Of a stretch of DNA of 64,000 nt, positions 42,776 through 52,308 are shown piece after piece. Position 1 is the stretch's first letter. Every line of letters begins with the position of its first letter. The stretch comes from a bacterium (GTDB lineage Bacteria; Orphanbacterota; Orphanbacteria; Orphanbacterales; Orphanbacteraceae), in assembly GCA_025782575.1 (NCBI GenBank), contig JALGYY010000008.1, positions 1 through 64,000 on the forward strand, given 5' to 3'. Both the position numbers and the translations under genes were made by a program. Under the pieces are notes generated by a model, which was not told the DNA's origin, searched no databases, and saw only the letters and a list, made by a program, of their open reading frames with translations.

Positions 42776-43999
42776 ATGAGAATCCTCCAGATCAACAAGT
42801 ACTTCTATCTGCGAGGAGGGTCGGAGCGCTATCTCTTCGAAGTGTGCCGTCTTCTCGAAGAGGCGGGGCATGATGTGGCCCATCTCGCCATGTCGAACCC
42901 GCGTAACGAACCATCACCTTTTTCCGAGTTCTTCCTCCCCGACATCGATTATCGGGATGACCTGTCCACGTTCGACCGGATTCGGCTGGCCGGAAAGGTC
43001 ATATGGAACGGGGAGGCGTTCAAGCGAACGAAGGAAATCGTGCGGCGTTTTCGCCCCGATGTGGCCCATCTTCATAATATCGCCCACCAACTTTCGGGAT
43101 CGGTCGTCCGCGCCCTTGTTGAAGAGGGGGTTCCCATTCTCCAGTCACTTCACGACTACAAACTGATCTGCCCGAACTACCGTCTGTTCCGGGACGGCAA
43201 ACCGTGCGACTCCTGCTTCCCTCATCGATACTGGAACGCCGTTCGCTACAAGTGTCTTCTCGGGAGCCGTGCCGCCAGTCTGGTCGCCGCCGCCGAGGCG
43301 ACCGCCTACTCCCTTACCGGGCTCTACAGAAAAGGAATCGATCTCTATCATTCTCCCTCCCTCTTTCTTAAAGAGACCATGGTGAAATGGGGAATCGACG
43401 GCGAGCGGATCATCCCGATTCCACTTACGATCGACATCGATCAATTCGAACCATGTTACGAAGATGACGGCTACTTTCTTTTCGCCGGACGCCTCTCTCA
43501 TGAGAAAGGACTCGGCGTTCTGATCGAGGCGGCCCGGGCGAGGCCCGATGTGAAAATCGTCGTTGCAGGAGAAGGACCGGAGAGGGGGATGCGGGAAGAA
43601 GAAGCTACCCGGTACGGGCTCGACAGGATCCGGTTTGCCGGCCATCTCGGGACGAAGGAACTGGGCGAGGCGATGCGGCGATGCCGGGCACTTCTCTTGC
43701 CATCAGAGTACGACGACAATTCCCCTGTCGTCATGTACGAAGCATTTGCGTTCGGAAAACCGGTGATCGGGGCAGCCCGGGGCGGGATTCCGGAGATGGT
43801 GGTGGATGGAGAAACGGGGATTCTCGTCCGGTCAGGCGACTCCGAAGAGCTGGCGGGAGCGATAGCGGAGCTGGCCGATCACCCCGACCGGGCAAGGAAA
43901 ATGGGCCGGGAAGCGCGAAAGAGGATGGAGACGATCTACAGCCCGGCGACCCATCGAGATCGACTGCTCGAACTCTACGAACGCATGATCAACGAATAA
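42776..43999 (+). CDS. glycosyltransferase, GT4 family
   Basis: A 407-residue glycosyltransferase. RILQINKYFYLRGGSERYLFEV and HLHNIAHQLSGS belong to the acceptor domain, and a Cys-rich patch (CPNYRLFRDGKPCDSCFPHRYW) is typical of one GT4 subgroup. YFLFAGRLSHEKGLGVLIEAA, VVAGEGPERGMREE and VMYEAFAFGKPVIGAARGGIPE make up the donor domain with the E-x7-E motif. GAGG precedes the ATG. It overlaps the convergent FlgD-tailed gene by 11 bases at its 3' end. Confidence 0.92.
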   Translation: MRILQINKYFYLRGGSERYLFEVCRLLEEAGHDVAHLAMSNPRNEPSPFSEFFLPDIDYRDDLSTFDRIRLAGKVIWNGEAFKRTKEIVRRFRPDVAHLHNIAHQLSGSVVRALVEEGVPILQSLHDYKLICPNYRLFRDGKPCDSCFPHRYWNAVRYKCLLGSRAASLVAAAEATAYSLTGLYRKGIDLYHSPSLFLKETMVKWGIDGERIIPIPLTIDIDQFEPCYEDDGYFLFAGRLSHEKGLGVLIEAARARPDVKIVVAGEGPERGMREEEATRYGLDRIRFAGHLGTKELGEAMRRCRALLLPSEYDDNSPVVMYEAFAFGKPVIGAARGGIPEMVVDGETGILVRSGDSEELAGAIAELADHPDRARKMGREARKRMETIYSPATHRDRLLELYERMINE

Positions 44000-46007
44000 G
44001 GGTCATCCGCCCCGAGACTTCCCGAACCGGTGTCTTTACCAGATAAACGTATACACCGCTCGGCACATCGCGGCCCCTTCCATCGAGGCCATTCCACACG
44101 ACTTCTCTCTGGCCGGGGAAAGCGTTCTCATCGACCAGAAGACGGATCAATCGGCCGGTCACATCGTAAATCTCTATGCGCACCCGGCCCCGGGACCGGA
44201 GCTCATATCGGATTGTCGTTGACGGGTTGAACGGGTTCGGCCGGTTCGAGTGAAGCGCAAGGTAATGTCCGTCGAGTGCCGGCGGCCGAACGGCGGCCCC
44301 CTCCGAAAGCGCAAACCTCCCGAACTCCTGAATCAGGGCGACCACTTCCCCCCGTTTGTGATCGATCCATGTCTCCAGGTCCCGTTCTCGATCGAGATCG
44401 CGAATGATACAGGGATCTTCATCGAATCCGCCGGCTGAACCGGGCGGGATCTTGATACGGAGCAGTGCACGCCGGCTGAGCAGGAGATCGCGAGGATGGA
44501 GAACATAAGTCTCTGGAGCGCGATTATCCGGCACGATGAGAGCCCAGACATCGTAAGGCAATCCGCCGGATGGGACCTCCACCAGAATCGAGCCGCCAGG
44601 ATCAGCGACAAAGCCTTCATGGTCTTTCAACAGGCGGACCGCGCTGAATTCGGACTCCCCCTCCCCTTCGTTGCCGGCCGAATCGACTGCCGTCGCCAGA
44701 AGACGGATCGCGCCATCTTCTACCAGCGTGAAATCCCCTTTCCAGACCATTCCCGCTTCATCGAGGGGAGCGAGCAAGAGCGTATCGATCACAAAATCGT
44801 TCCGTACCAGTCGCATCTCACCGGAAGCAAGCGGTTCGGATGAAACAATGACGAGATCGAGTCGTTCGGTGAGAAACGGATTCTGAAGAACGCCGACTGT
44901 CACCATGGGAGGGGTCAGATCCATCGGCGAACCGGAACGGGAGATGACCTCCCCGTATTGCGGTACCTCGTCAAATGCAAAAGCGCCGTAATGATAAGTC
45001 TTGCCGTAAACAAGTCCTTCGTGAACGAAGGAATCGACTGAGGAGGGAAGGCCGTGAAAGAGACCATCGTTCCCGTTCGGCACCGGATCGCCGTCGGTCA
45101 CGCTCCCGATCACGCGGGAATCGGAAAACCGAATCAACGTCCCTTCGAAATCGTCGTCATTCGGATTCGTCCAGTGCAGAACGAGACGGCCGTCCTGCTC
45201 CGCAATCTGAAAGTCGATGACGTTACCGGGAGGCCCCGGGTCTGACGGAAAAGCGGAGGCGGTCGCGCCGAGTGTATCGACATTGTTCGACCGATCGATC
45301 GAGAAGAATCGATAACGGTGATGCTTCCCGTTCGTTACCGGTTTGTGAACGAATGTGAGAGTGTCTCCGGGGATGCCGACGAAGAGTCCGTTCTGCCCGT
45401 TTTCGACCGGCAGATCATCTTCGTAGGATGGGGGGAAGCGGTCCAGACTGTATCGAATCAAAGTCCCGTAGAAGTCGCCGGAACCGGGGTTCCGCCAGGT
45501 GAGTGTGACACGGCCGTCCCCCCCTACCGCGCTCGCCTCTTCGACCGGGTCAGGAGTGGTGGTGTCCCATGCGTCGGCGGCCGTTTCCGCCGCCTGTGAA
45601 TAACGCCGCGCATCATCGAAAACGAAAGCGGAGTAAAAGTACCTTCTGGAATCATCGATTCCCATATGGATGAAGTCGCGCGAGCTCCCCGGCCATCCCG
45701 GAAACTCACCAGGCTCTTCGCCGGAGCCACTCTCAGGTACGGGGAGGCCGTCATCCGGGAGGCTCGGGAAATCCGACGTGGAGTACCGAATCCGGACACC
45801 CTGAATCGCTGTAGTGTCCTCGGAAAACGTCCAGGAGAGCGAGATACCCCCCTCTACAAGGACATGCGCCACAAAACCGGCCAGCGGCGGCGGACCGGCA
45901 ACGGAACGGCTGTCTCTATCTGCAGCCGCCTCGAGAGCATCCGCATCAGGAACGGCGCCGGCCAGGGTAAGCGCGATCGCCGCGACAAATGTAAGGGAAA
46001 TCTTCAT
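43989..46007 (-). CDS. secreted multi-domain protein with FlgD-like C-terminal domain
   Basis: A 672-residue exported protein: signal peptide MKISLTFVAAIALTLAGAVPDADA, then three repeated fibronectin-III-like units. Each unit has a VTLTWRNPGSGDFYGTLIRYS or LVLHWTNPNDDDFEGTLIRFS strand block and a FVHEGLVYGKTYHYGAFAFDE type ending. An Ig-like part follows. The C-terminus NRPNPFNPSTTIRYEL...YDVTGRLIRLL...SGVYVYLVKT is a FlgD-like / type IX-like sorting domain used by FCB-group bacteria for surface attachment. It is the last gene of the glycan run. It may be a surface protein tied to that glycan. The start is set at the signal peptide. Confidence 0.82.
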   Translation of the reverse strand: MKISLTFVAAIALTLAGAVPDADALEAAADRDSRSVAGPPPLAGFVAHVLVEGGISLSWTFSEDTTAIQGVRIRYSTSDFPSLPDDGLPVPESGSGEEPGEFPGWPGSSRDFIHMGIDDSRRYFYSAFVFDDARRYSQAAETAADAWDTTTPDPVEEASAVGGDGRVTLTWRNPGSGDFYGTLIRYSLDRFPPSYEDDLPVENGQNGLFVGIPGDTLTFVHKPVTNGKHHRYRFFSIDRSNNVDTLGATASAFPSDPGPPGNVIDFQIAEQDGRLVLHWTNPNDDDFEGTLIRFSDSRVIGSVTDGDPVPNGNDGLFHGLPSSVDSFVHEGLVYGKTYHYGAFAFDEVPQYGEVISRSGSPMDLTPPMVTVGVLQNPFLTERLDLVIVSSEPLASGEMRLVRNDFVIDTLLLAPLDEAGMVWKGDFTLVEDGAIRLLATAVDSAGNEGEGESEFSAVRLLKDHEGFVADPGGSILVEVPSGGLPYDVWALIVPDNRAPETYVLHPRDLLLSRRALLRIKIPPGSAGGFDEDPCIIRDLDRERDLETWIDHKRGEVVALIQEFGRFALSEGAAVRPPALDGHYLALHSNRPNPFNPSTTIRYELRSRGRVRIEIYDVTGRLIRLLVDENAFPGQREVVWNGLDGRGRDVPSGVYVYLVKTPVREVSGRMTLIR

Positions 46008-46041
46008 GACTCTACATGGTACCGAACGATCGGTGCTCTGA

Positions 46042-47226
46042 TCAACTGTCTGGATAGGCCCTTTCCAGCACACCCTGCTCGATCAGCTGCTGGTAGATCC
46101 TGGCGGCGATCACATAGTTGCCGGCAGGATTCGGGTGGATCGGATCCGCGAAGAGCGCCGTCCGCGGATCGGCGTCTGGATCGTAAGGCGGAACAGCCAA
46201 GTTTTCGAAGCCCGGGGGAGTTTCCCCATCGGCGAAAACCTTTACGAGAGAGGCGACGACCGGCATGGGGTCGACCAGAACCACGTCTTGCTCTACAGAA
46301 ACACGTGTCATGGCATCGCGATACTCGGGAGGCATGACGAGCGCGAGCAGTACCGGCTCCGCCCCTCCGGCCCTCACATCGGAAATGAGGTTACGCAGAT
46401 TCTGTTCGTAGTTCTCGATCGATACTCGCGGAGTCCGGCCTGCCTCGTTCACTGCCGACTTCCCCTTGAGAAACAATGATTCCAGAAATCGGTAGATCCT
46501 GAGCCGCCCGGCGTAGGCTCCCAGGCGACCGCCAAACGATGACCGGGCAATCTGAATCACTTCATCGGATTGAGTCGCCAGGCGAGAATCATTGAACCCG
46601 AATGAAATGATCACTACGTCCGACTCGAACGAAGCGAGATCAGAGCGATAGAACAGGAGCCCCTGATGAGATGTGTAGCCGGGAATGCCCGCGTTCCGTG
46701 CATCGACATCGAAACCGACAGGACGGGCGGCAAAGAGAGCATCCAGCTGTGCCGTATACGTCTCATCCCGCGCGATTCCCCACCCGAATGTGCACGAGTT
46801 TCCCATGCAGAGAATGCGGACGGCACTCCCCTCTCTCCAGCTCTCCTCCTCTCTCATTCCCGCGGCGTTCGTTCGAATCGGAAACGTGGGAGGGTCCCCC
46901 CACTCTTTCGGTACGAGGTAGTTCCTGGCGGGAAGGTCGAGGTTCGGGTGGAGCCGCCAGAAGAGATCACGATCCCACCGGTACATTCTCTCGGACGCGA
47001 GGACCTTTCCGGCAGCCGTTCCCGCCTCCTCGGCGATACGCCTCTGGATCTCGAACAATCCTCCCTGCCGGTCGAGCACGAAATCGGGGGCGAGCCCGGC
47101 GCTGCCGGACCATCGGGACTCAGTCACTCCCAGAATCAATTCGAGGACGACAAGAACAAGAATGGATGGAACGAGCAGAACAAAAACGCGCAGAACGGGC
47201 ATGGTTGATCGAGTCCGGATTGTCAT
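46042..47226 (-). CDS. SGNH/GDSL-family hydrolase, membrane-anchored
   Basis: A 394-residue protein. The N-terminal transmembrane helix (VLRVFVLLVPSILVLVVLELIL) places the enzyme outside the cytoplasm. RILCMGNSCTFGWGIARDETY is the block I nucleophile motif with GNSC in place of GDSL, VIISFGFNDSR is block III (Asn) and FADPIHPNPAGNYVIA holds the catalytic Asp-x-x-His. Such proteins in glycan clusters add or remove acyl groups from surface sugars. The nucleophile Ser is present. It lies 21 bases downstream of a glycosyltransferase and 34 bases before the FlgD-tailed protein. Confidence 0.85.
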   Translation of the reverse strand: MTIRTRSTMPVLRVFVLLVPSILVLVVLELILGVTESRWSGSAGLAPDFVLDRQGGLFEIQRRIAEEAGTAAGKVLASERMYRWDRDLFWRLHPNLDLPARNYLVPKEWGDPPTFPIRTNAAGMREEESWREGSAVRILCMGNSCTFGWGIARDETYTAQLDALFAARPVGFDVDARNAGIPGYTSHQGLLFYRSDLASFESDVVIISFGFNDSRLATQSDEVIQIARSSFGGRLGAYAGRLRIYRFLESLFLKGKSAVNEAGRTPRVSIENYEQNLRNLISDVRAGGAEPVLLALVMPPEYRDAMTRVSVEQDVVLVDPMPVVASLVKVFADGETPPGFENLAVPPYDPDADPRTALFADPIHPNPAGNYVIAARIYQQLIEQGVLERAYPDS

Positions 47227-47247
47227 TCTTGCCTCACAGGAGCAGAG

Positions 47248-48336
47248 CTACTTGGGGGACATTTTCTCCAGCACTTCAGCCCATGCCTGACTTGCTGCCT
47301 CGAATGAGTGGGTTTCTCGAACGCGGAGCGCGTTCCTGGAAAGACGTGATTCCCGCTCCGCATTACCAAGAACGGCCAAAAGAGCCGCAGCGAAAGCTGG
47401 AGCATCTTCGCAGTCGTCGATTACCATGGCGTTCCAGTCGTGCTTCGCCACTTCCGCCATATCACCTACATTGGAAACGATGCACGGCAGCCCGCATGCC
47501 ATCGCTTCCAGAATCGAAATGGGAAACCCTTCCGACCGGGAGGTCAGAATACAGAGTCTTCCCTGATTCAGAACATCAGCCACATCTTCCATGTATCCGA
47601 GAAACTCCACCCCATCCCCGAGCTTCAAATCCGCAGCGAGTGTTTCAAGACGCTCCCTTTCGGGCCCCTTGCCCCCGATCGCCGCTTTGAGATCAGGCAT
47701 CGTTTCCCGTGCAATTGCAAGGGCGCGCAATGTGGTCTCTACATTTTTTACAGAATAGAGACGGCTCGTCGAAACTACATCGTATCTCCTGGACGATTCA
47801 GAAGCAGGCTTGAAATGATCCATATCCGCCAGATTCGGGATCACTCTGATAAGAGATGGCGACACCTGATTCGCGATGAGATGATCCCTTGTCTGCTCAC
47901 CGGTGACGATTACCGCATCGCAGTTTTTGAGACAGTAGAGCGCCGCCCTCTGCAGGAGCCCACCCTTGAGCCCGACCTCTCTGCTTCCCGCAACGATCGT
48001 AATCGCACATTTTCTACCCGTAATCTTCGCGGAAATGAACGCGAGGAAACCCTGGGGCCAGAGATGGATGCCATGGACGAAATCGATCTTGTGGCGCAGG
48101 ATGCCGGCGACCGCCTGTAATAGACGGCAGACCGTACGCAGAATACCGGGCAACTTTCGGAGAGGGAGAGAAAGGGTGATCACCGGCACATCCGGTTGTG
48201 ACTCGAGGGGCGTATCTCTCAGGAGTCGTAACTCGACGCCCGGACGGGCGGCGAGAATGGACAGAAACTGATTCGACGCCGATTGCTCGAACCCGAATCC
48301 GATACCCATGTTGTTTACCTGAAGGATTCTCACCAC
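47248..48336 (-). CDS. glycosyltransferase, GT4 family
   Basis: A 362-residue GT-B enzyme. VRILQVNNMGIGFGFEQSA starts the acceptor domain, and HKIDFVHGIHLWPQGFLAF belongs to it. The donor domain has VVSTSRLYSVKNVETTLRALA, AAIGGKGPERERLETLA, EFLGYMEDVADVLNQG and PISILEAMACGLPCIVSNVGDM (E-x7-E region). It is likely one of the sugar-adding steps of the glycan built by this operon. It is 31 bases after capA and 21 bases before the SGNH gene. Confidence 0.92.
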   Translation of the reverse strand: MVRILQVNNMGIGFGFEQSASNQFLSILAARPGVELRLLRDTPLESQPDVPVITLSLPLRKLPGILRTVCRLLQAVAGILRHKIDFVHGIHLWPQGFLAFISAKITGRKCAITIVAGSREVGLKGGLLQRAALYCLKNCDAVIVTGEQTRDHLIANQVSPSLIRVIPNLADMDHFKPASESSRRYDVVSTSRLYSVKNVETTLRALAIARETMPDLKAAIGGKGPERERLETLAADLKLGDGVEFLGYMEDVADVLNQGRLCILTSRSEGFPISILEAMACGLPCIVSNVGDMAEVAKHDWNAMVIDDCEDAPAFAAALLAVLGNAERESRLSRNALRVRETHSFEAASQAWAEVLEKMSPK

Positions 48337-48367
48337 TCAATCCGTTTTGTCCTGGAACCGACACTGA

Positions 48368-49492
48368 TCATCGGACGATTCTCCAGGCTGCTTCCACATC
48401 GCTACGAGACGGCTTACCTGCGCGACCCGCCAGTCTGTCCAGCTTGCCCGCTACCAGATAAGCGATCGACGCCGGTGGCAGGCGGAAGAGATTCTTTCTG
48501 ATGTATCTTTTCATGTCGACACTTTCCCCGGCCCGTTTTTCCCAGGTGAGAGCGGCGTATGCTTCTTCATCCGAATCGGCAATCCGGTCGAAGTGGACCG
48601 ATGGAAACTGTCGCTGATGATACTCATCCAACCCGAGAGGCTCCCCACTCGGCACCGGCTGAAAATGGTCGTTGATCTCAATCGGCGTGATAGTACATAC
48701 AGGTCGTTCACCCGGTACTTTTGGAAGCACGACATCGACCAGCAATCCGTCCCTCGAATGGCGCGACCAGGTCATATCGAAAACAAAATTCCCCATGCTG
48801 TAGATGATCACGCCGTCTCGATAAGCCTCCACAGGTTGAACCGTATGGGTGTGATGGCCGATGACAAGACGAGCGCCGGCATCGATCAGGGCCCGTCCGA
48901 ATCGAACTTGCGACGGCGATGGTGTGCCGACGAACTCGGCGCCCCAATGCAATGAAACGACAGGCCATTCCGATCGGGCAACGCTCTTTTCGATCGCACG
49001 AATGAGATCGGCGGGACCGGGGGCGACGGGGACCCCGCGCGATGATCGTACGAGACTCCAGACATGCAACGCGATATTGACGTCACCCCGTTCGATTCGG
49101 GTGACAGGCTCGCGCCCGGGCAGGCCGGGAGCGGCGACCCCTCTCTTCTCGAGTGCGTTTTCCGTCTCCCTCGCCGGACCTTCGTCATACTCGAACATAT
49201 GGTTATTGGCGAGCGCGAGGACATCGAAACCAGCCTCGACTAGAGCATCAATCGCCCCGAGATCGCCTATGAACGGCTTCTTCCCGAATCCGGTCCGTCC
49301 GGTTAGGGCGCACTCCAGATTGCCGAACAGGAGATCAGCCCCCCCCTTCAGTCCCCCGCCCATCCGATCGAAGGGATGGCCGAAACCTTCGCTCCTGCAG
49401 ATCGCCCGCGTGCCATGGCCGATTGAGAGATGGCTGTCACCAAAAAGAATATCGCCGACCGCCCGAATCAGAATCGAAGATGAGGTTTCCAT
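48368..49492 (-). CDS. CapA-family metallophosphatase-like protein
   Basis: A 374-residue protein of the CapA/PgsA group. RAVGDILFGD is the first metal-binding block, FGNLECALTGR the Asn-Glu block, VLALANNHMFEYDEG the NHxxD-like block, and VSLHWGAEF and VIGHHTHTVQPVE the His blocks. These proteins take part in capsule or poly-gamma-glutamate assembly and may work outside the membrane. No clear signal peptide is seen. ATG at 49492 is chosen over the TTG at 49501, which overlaps the upstream stop. It sits inside the glycan operon, so a role in polymer export or modification fits. Confidence 0.88.
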   Translation of the reverse strand: METSSSILIRAVGDILFGDSHLSIGHGTRAICRSEGFGHPFDRMGGGLKGGADLLFGNLECALTGRTGFGKKPFIGDLGAIDALVEAGFDVLALANNHMFEYDEGPARETENALEKRGVAAPGLPGREPVTRIERGDVNIALHVWSLVRSSRGVPVAPGPADLIRAIEKSVARSEWPVVSLHWGAEFVGTPSPSQVRFGRALIDAGARLVIGHHTHTVQPVEAYRDGVIIYSMGNFVFDMTWSRHSRDGLLVDVVLPKVPGERPVCTITPIEINDHFQPVPSGEPLGLDEYHQRQFPSVHFDRIADSDEEAYAALTWEKRAGESVDMKRYIRKNLFRLPPASIAYLVAGKLDRLAGRAGKPSRSDVEAAWRIVR

Positions 49493-49497
49493 GCTTG

Positions 49498-50460
49498 TCA
49501 AACCTCATCACCGAACGAAGAGAGCCAGTAGCCGTAGACTTCGCGGAGGGATGATTCAAAGTCGATCTCCGGGCGCCACCCGAACACCCGCTCGGCTCTG
49601 GAGCCGGAGCCGATGTAGACCGATCGATCATCTGTTTCGCCGAACGCCGGGTTTCGGACGATCGGAGGCTGGATACCGCTTATGCTCCGCAACAGGTTCA
49701 GGATCTCTTCGCCTGAAATGCCGTGGCCGCTGGCAATGTGAAACAGCTTGCCTGTTGCCGCTCTCGTCTTCGCCGCCATTCGGTAGGCGCGGACTACATC
49801 TCGCACATCAACGAAATCGCGCTGAGATCCCAGGGGTCCCACTTCCACTTCATGCGCACCGCCGGTCGCCACCGCGGCGAAACCTCGCGCAAAGGCCGAG
49901 CAGATAAACGCAGGCGGTTCTCCCGGCCCCGTAATATTAAAGGTGCGTGTTCTCACCACCGGAAGGCCGAACTCTTTCTGATACCGGGCTGCCAGATCAG
50001 ACTGCGCCGCTTTCGATCTTCCATAGTCACTCACGGGACAAGGATCGATCGTTTCGTCGATCGGGAGGAGATCGGCGGAAACCGGACCGATTTCCGCCGC
50101 CGAACCGGGGATGATAATACTGTCCACGCATGATCCACGATCACGGATCGCGTTGAGAAGATGGCGGGTACACCCCTCATTGACAGCCAGAAGTCTCCCG
50201 TAATCATCGGCACGAATCAGACCGGCCAGATGGAATACATGGTGGGGCTGTACGCTGTCGATCAGCGCGTCCAGACGCTCCGGTTCGGCGAGATCGATCG
50301 TATGGTGCGTGTATGAACCGGTGATTTCCTGCCCGGTCCGGTTCTCCGGTTCAAAGTGCGCAATGTCAACGCCGTGGGCCTCAACTCCTTCGGCCAGAAG
50401 CTGGCTGACGAGATGCCGCCCGTTGAAGCCGGCGGCTCCTGTAACAAGCGCGCGCTTCAA
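49498..50460 (-). CDS. NAD(P)-dependent sugar epimerase/dehydratase (Rmd-like SDR)
   Basis: A 320-residue extended SDR. RALVTGAAGFNGRHLVSQLL is the nucleotide-binding loop, HVFHLAGL follows, and YGRSK is the Tyr-x-x-x-Lys catalytic pair, with SAAEIG supplying the Ser. FNITGPGEPPAFICSAF recalls GDP-6-deoxy-mannose reductases and related enzymes. The start is set at TTG 50460, with GGAG upstream. The frame extends to 50547 but that part overlaps the preceding gene. It probably produces a deoxy-sugar nucleotide with the nearby nucleotidyltransferase. The exact sugar is unresolved. Confidence 0.82.
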   Translation of the reverse strand: MKRALVTGAAGFNGRHLVSQLLAEGVEAHGVDIAHFEPENRTGQEITGSYTHHTIDLAEPERLDALIDSVQPHHVFHLAGLIRADDYGRLLAVNEGCTRHLLNAIRDRGSCVDSIIIPGSAAEIGPVSADLLPIDETIDPCPVSDYGRSKAAQSDLAARYQKEFGLPVVRTRTFNITGPGEPPAFICSAFARGFAAVATGGAHEVEVGPLGSQRDFVDVRDVVRAYRMAAKTRAATGKLFHIASGHGISGEEILNLLRSISGIQPPIVRNPAFGETDDRSVYIGSGSRAERVFGWRPEIDFESSLREVYGYWLSSFGDEV

Positions 50461-50476
50461 ACGCTTCGCTCCATGA

Positions 50477-51190
50477 TTATCCCCGGCTTGGCAGAAAACG
50501 GTCTTTGTGGGCTTCGAACGTCTCCACGGCGCTTTCGTAGTCTTCATGCCGCCCGATGTCGAGCCAGATCCCGTCGAAACGGTAACCTTTCACCGTTTTT
50601 CCTTCCTTCATCAAGAGTCGAACAAGGTCGGGGAGATCGAATCGCTCACCATGGGGGAGGCGGGTCACGACTTCAGGTTCCATCAGATAGATCCCGGTGC
50701 TGACATCGTAGTGGTATGTGGGCTTCTCGATATACTCGGTCACGGTTCCGTCTTTCTCCGCCTCGATCACACCCAGATCGATCTTTACATCTTTCTGAAA
50801 GAGGCCGAGAGTGGCCGAGCACTTGTTCTTTCTATGGAAGTCGAGCATGGCCCGAACATCGAGGGTGGTGAGAAGATCACCATTCATCACAAGAAATGTA
50901 TCCTCGAGACCGGACAGAAGCGAGAGAGGACCGGCCGTTCCGAGCGGCTTCTCTTCGAGCGAATAATCGATCTGTACGCCGAACCGCTCTCCGTCACCGA
51001 AGTAGGCTTGAAGGAGTGAGGAAAGATAGCCGACGGCCAGCGTAATTCGATCAAAACCGTAATGACCGAGTTGACGGACAACCACCTCGAGAATCGGCAT
51101 CTCACCGATCGGCATCAATGGTTTGGGAAGAACGGTGGTATACGGGGCGAGGCGTGTCCCCAGTCCTCCGGCAAGCACAACGGCCCTCAT
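50477..51190 (-). CDS. sugar-1-phosphate nucleotidyltransferase
   Basis: A 237-residue enzyme that joins a sugar-1-phosphate to a nucleotide. MRAVVLAGGLGTRLAPYT is the pyrophosphorylase signature, VLPKPLMPIGEMPILE the Lys-containing substrate block, EKPLGTAGPL the sugar-binding region and FLVMNGDLLTTLD the metal-binding Asp block. Length fits the RmlA/ManC-core/HddC-like group without a C-terminal isomerase or LbH domain. GGAG lies just before the ATG. Which nucleotide (GDP, CDP, dTDP) is used cannot be decided by eye. It sits 16 bases ahead of the SDR gene. Confidence 0.92.
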   Translation of the reverse strand: MRAVVLAGGLGTRLAPYTTVLPKPLMPIGEMPILEVVVRQLGHYGFDRITLAVGYLSSLLQAYFGDGERFGVQIDYSLEEKPLGTAGPLSLLSGLEDTFLVMNGDLLTTLDVRAMLDFHRKNKCSATLGLFQKDVKIDLGVIEAEKDGTVTEYIEKPTYHYDVSTGIYLMEPEVVTRLPHGERFDLPDLVRLLMKEGKTVKGYRFDGIWLDIGRHEDYESAVETFEAHKDRFLPSRG

Positions 51191-51214
51191 CAGCCACTCC
51201 CTGTTCGCGTGATC

Positions 51215-52210
51215 TTAAACCACATACTTGTCCACGTCTCGAAACTGGTCGAGGTTGTCCCGAATCCAGTCCACTACGCGGGTCAGCCCATCCCGCAGGG
51301 AAATCTCCGGCTCCCACCCGAGCAGTTCTCGTGCAAGCGAGGCGTCGGCGATGAGGCGCATGACTTCGCTCTTTTCAGGCCGGATCCGCTTTTTTTCCGT
51401 AATCACTTTTTTCTCACCACCGACGATTGCGATGATCTCATTTACGAGATCGCCGATGGAGATTTCCTTGCCGGTCCCGAGATTGACTGCCCGGCCGATC
51501 GCTTCATCCGATTGGGAGGCGAGCACGAATCCGCGGGTCGTGTCATCTACATAGTTCAGGTCACGGGTGGGCGTTAAAGATCCGAGACGAATCGTGTCGC
51601 CCGTGAGGGCTTGAACAATGATTGTCGGAATTACGGCTCGGGCCGACTGCCTCGGACCGTATGTATTGAACGGCCGTACAATGACCACCGGCAGATCAAA
51701 CGCATTGGCGTAACTCTCCGCCATTTTATCCGCTCCGATCTTGCTCGCCGAGTAGGGGGATTGCCCCTGAAGCGGATGCTTCTCGTCTATTGGTGAGTAC
51801 TGGGCTGTGCCATAGGTCTCACTGGTCGACGTGTGAACGACACGGCTCACTTTTTGGCGGCGCGCCGCTTCCAGAACGTGAATTGTGCCCGTCACATTTG
51901 TCTGGACGAAATCGACGGGGTTTACATAGGAGTACGGGATGGCGATCAAGGCCCCCAGATGAAAGATCTTGTCCACCCCGCGGCAAGCCAGATCGACAGC
52001 CGAAGGGTCCTTGATATCGCCTGCGAAAACCTCGACCTTTTCACGAATCTCGGATGACAGGTGATGCAGATGCCCGTGATCGGAGCGCGAATTGTAGCGC
52101 ACGAAAGCGCGCACCGGATGTCCCTCGCGGACGAGCCGCTCCACAAGATGACTCCCGATAAATCCGGCTGCTCCTGTGACGAGTACCAGCGGTTTGTCCG
52201 TTCCACTCAT
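51215..52210 (-). CDS. LegB-like NAD-dependent nucleotide-sugar dehydratase
   Basis: A 331-residue extended SDR. VLVTGAAGFIGSHLVERL binds NAD, FVRYNSRSDHGHL is a feature of LegB-type 4,6-dehydratases, IFHLGALIAIPYSY follows, and STSETYG plus YSASK give the Thr/Ser-Tyr-Lys site. It would make a 4-keto-6-deoxy amino sugar nucleotide for legionaminic-acid-like or related sugars, but LegC/NeuB-type partners are not in the window. ATG at 52210 is used. The frame is open to 52303 but that part is not conserved. It starts 98 bases after the PaaK-like gene. Confidence 0.85.
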   Translation of the reverse strand: MSGTDKPLVLVTGAAGFIGSHLVERLVREGHPVRAFVRYNSRSDHGHLHHLSSEIREKVEVFAGDIKDPSAVDLACRGVDKIFHLGALIAIPYSYVNPVDFVQTNVTGTIHVLEAARRQKVSRVVHTSTSETYGTAQYSPIDEKHPLQGQSPYSASKIGADKMAESYANAFDLPVVIVRPFNTYGPRQSARAVIPTIIVQALTGDTIRLGSLTPTRDLNYVDDTTRGFVLASQSDEAIGRAVNLGTGKEISIGDLVNEIIAIVGGEKKVITEKKRIRPEKSEVMRLIADASLARELLGWEPEISLRDGLTRVVDWIRDNLDQFRDVDKYVV

Positions 52211-52308
52211 TCTTCGAAAGTCTCCCGCCTTCCGGCCTTTCCGTTCAAATGATTCCGATAATTCAAGATAGCACGGCGGTTCGGCAGAGTGCAATCGGCG
52301 CAAAAATC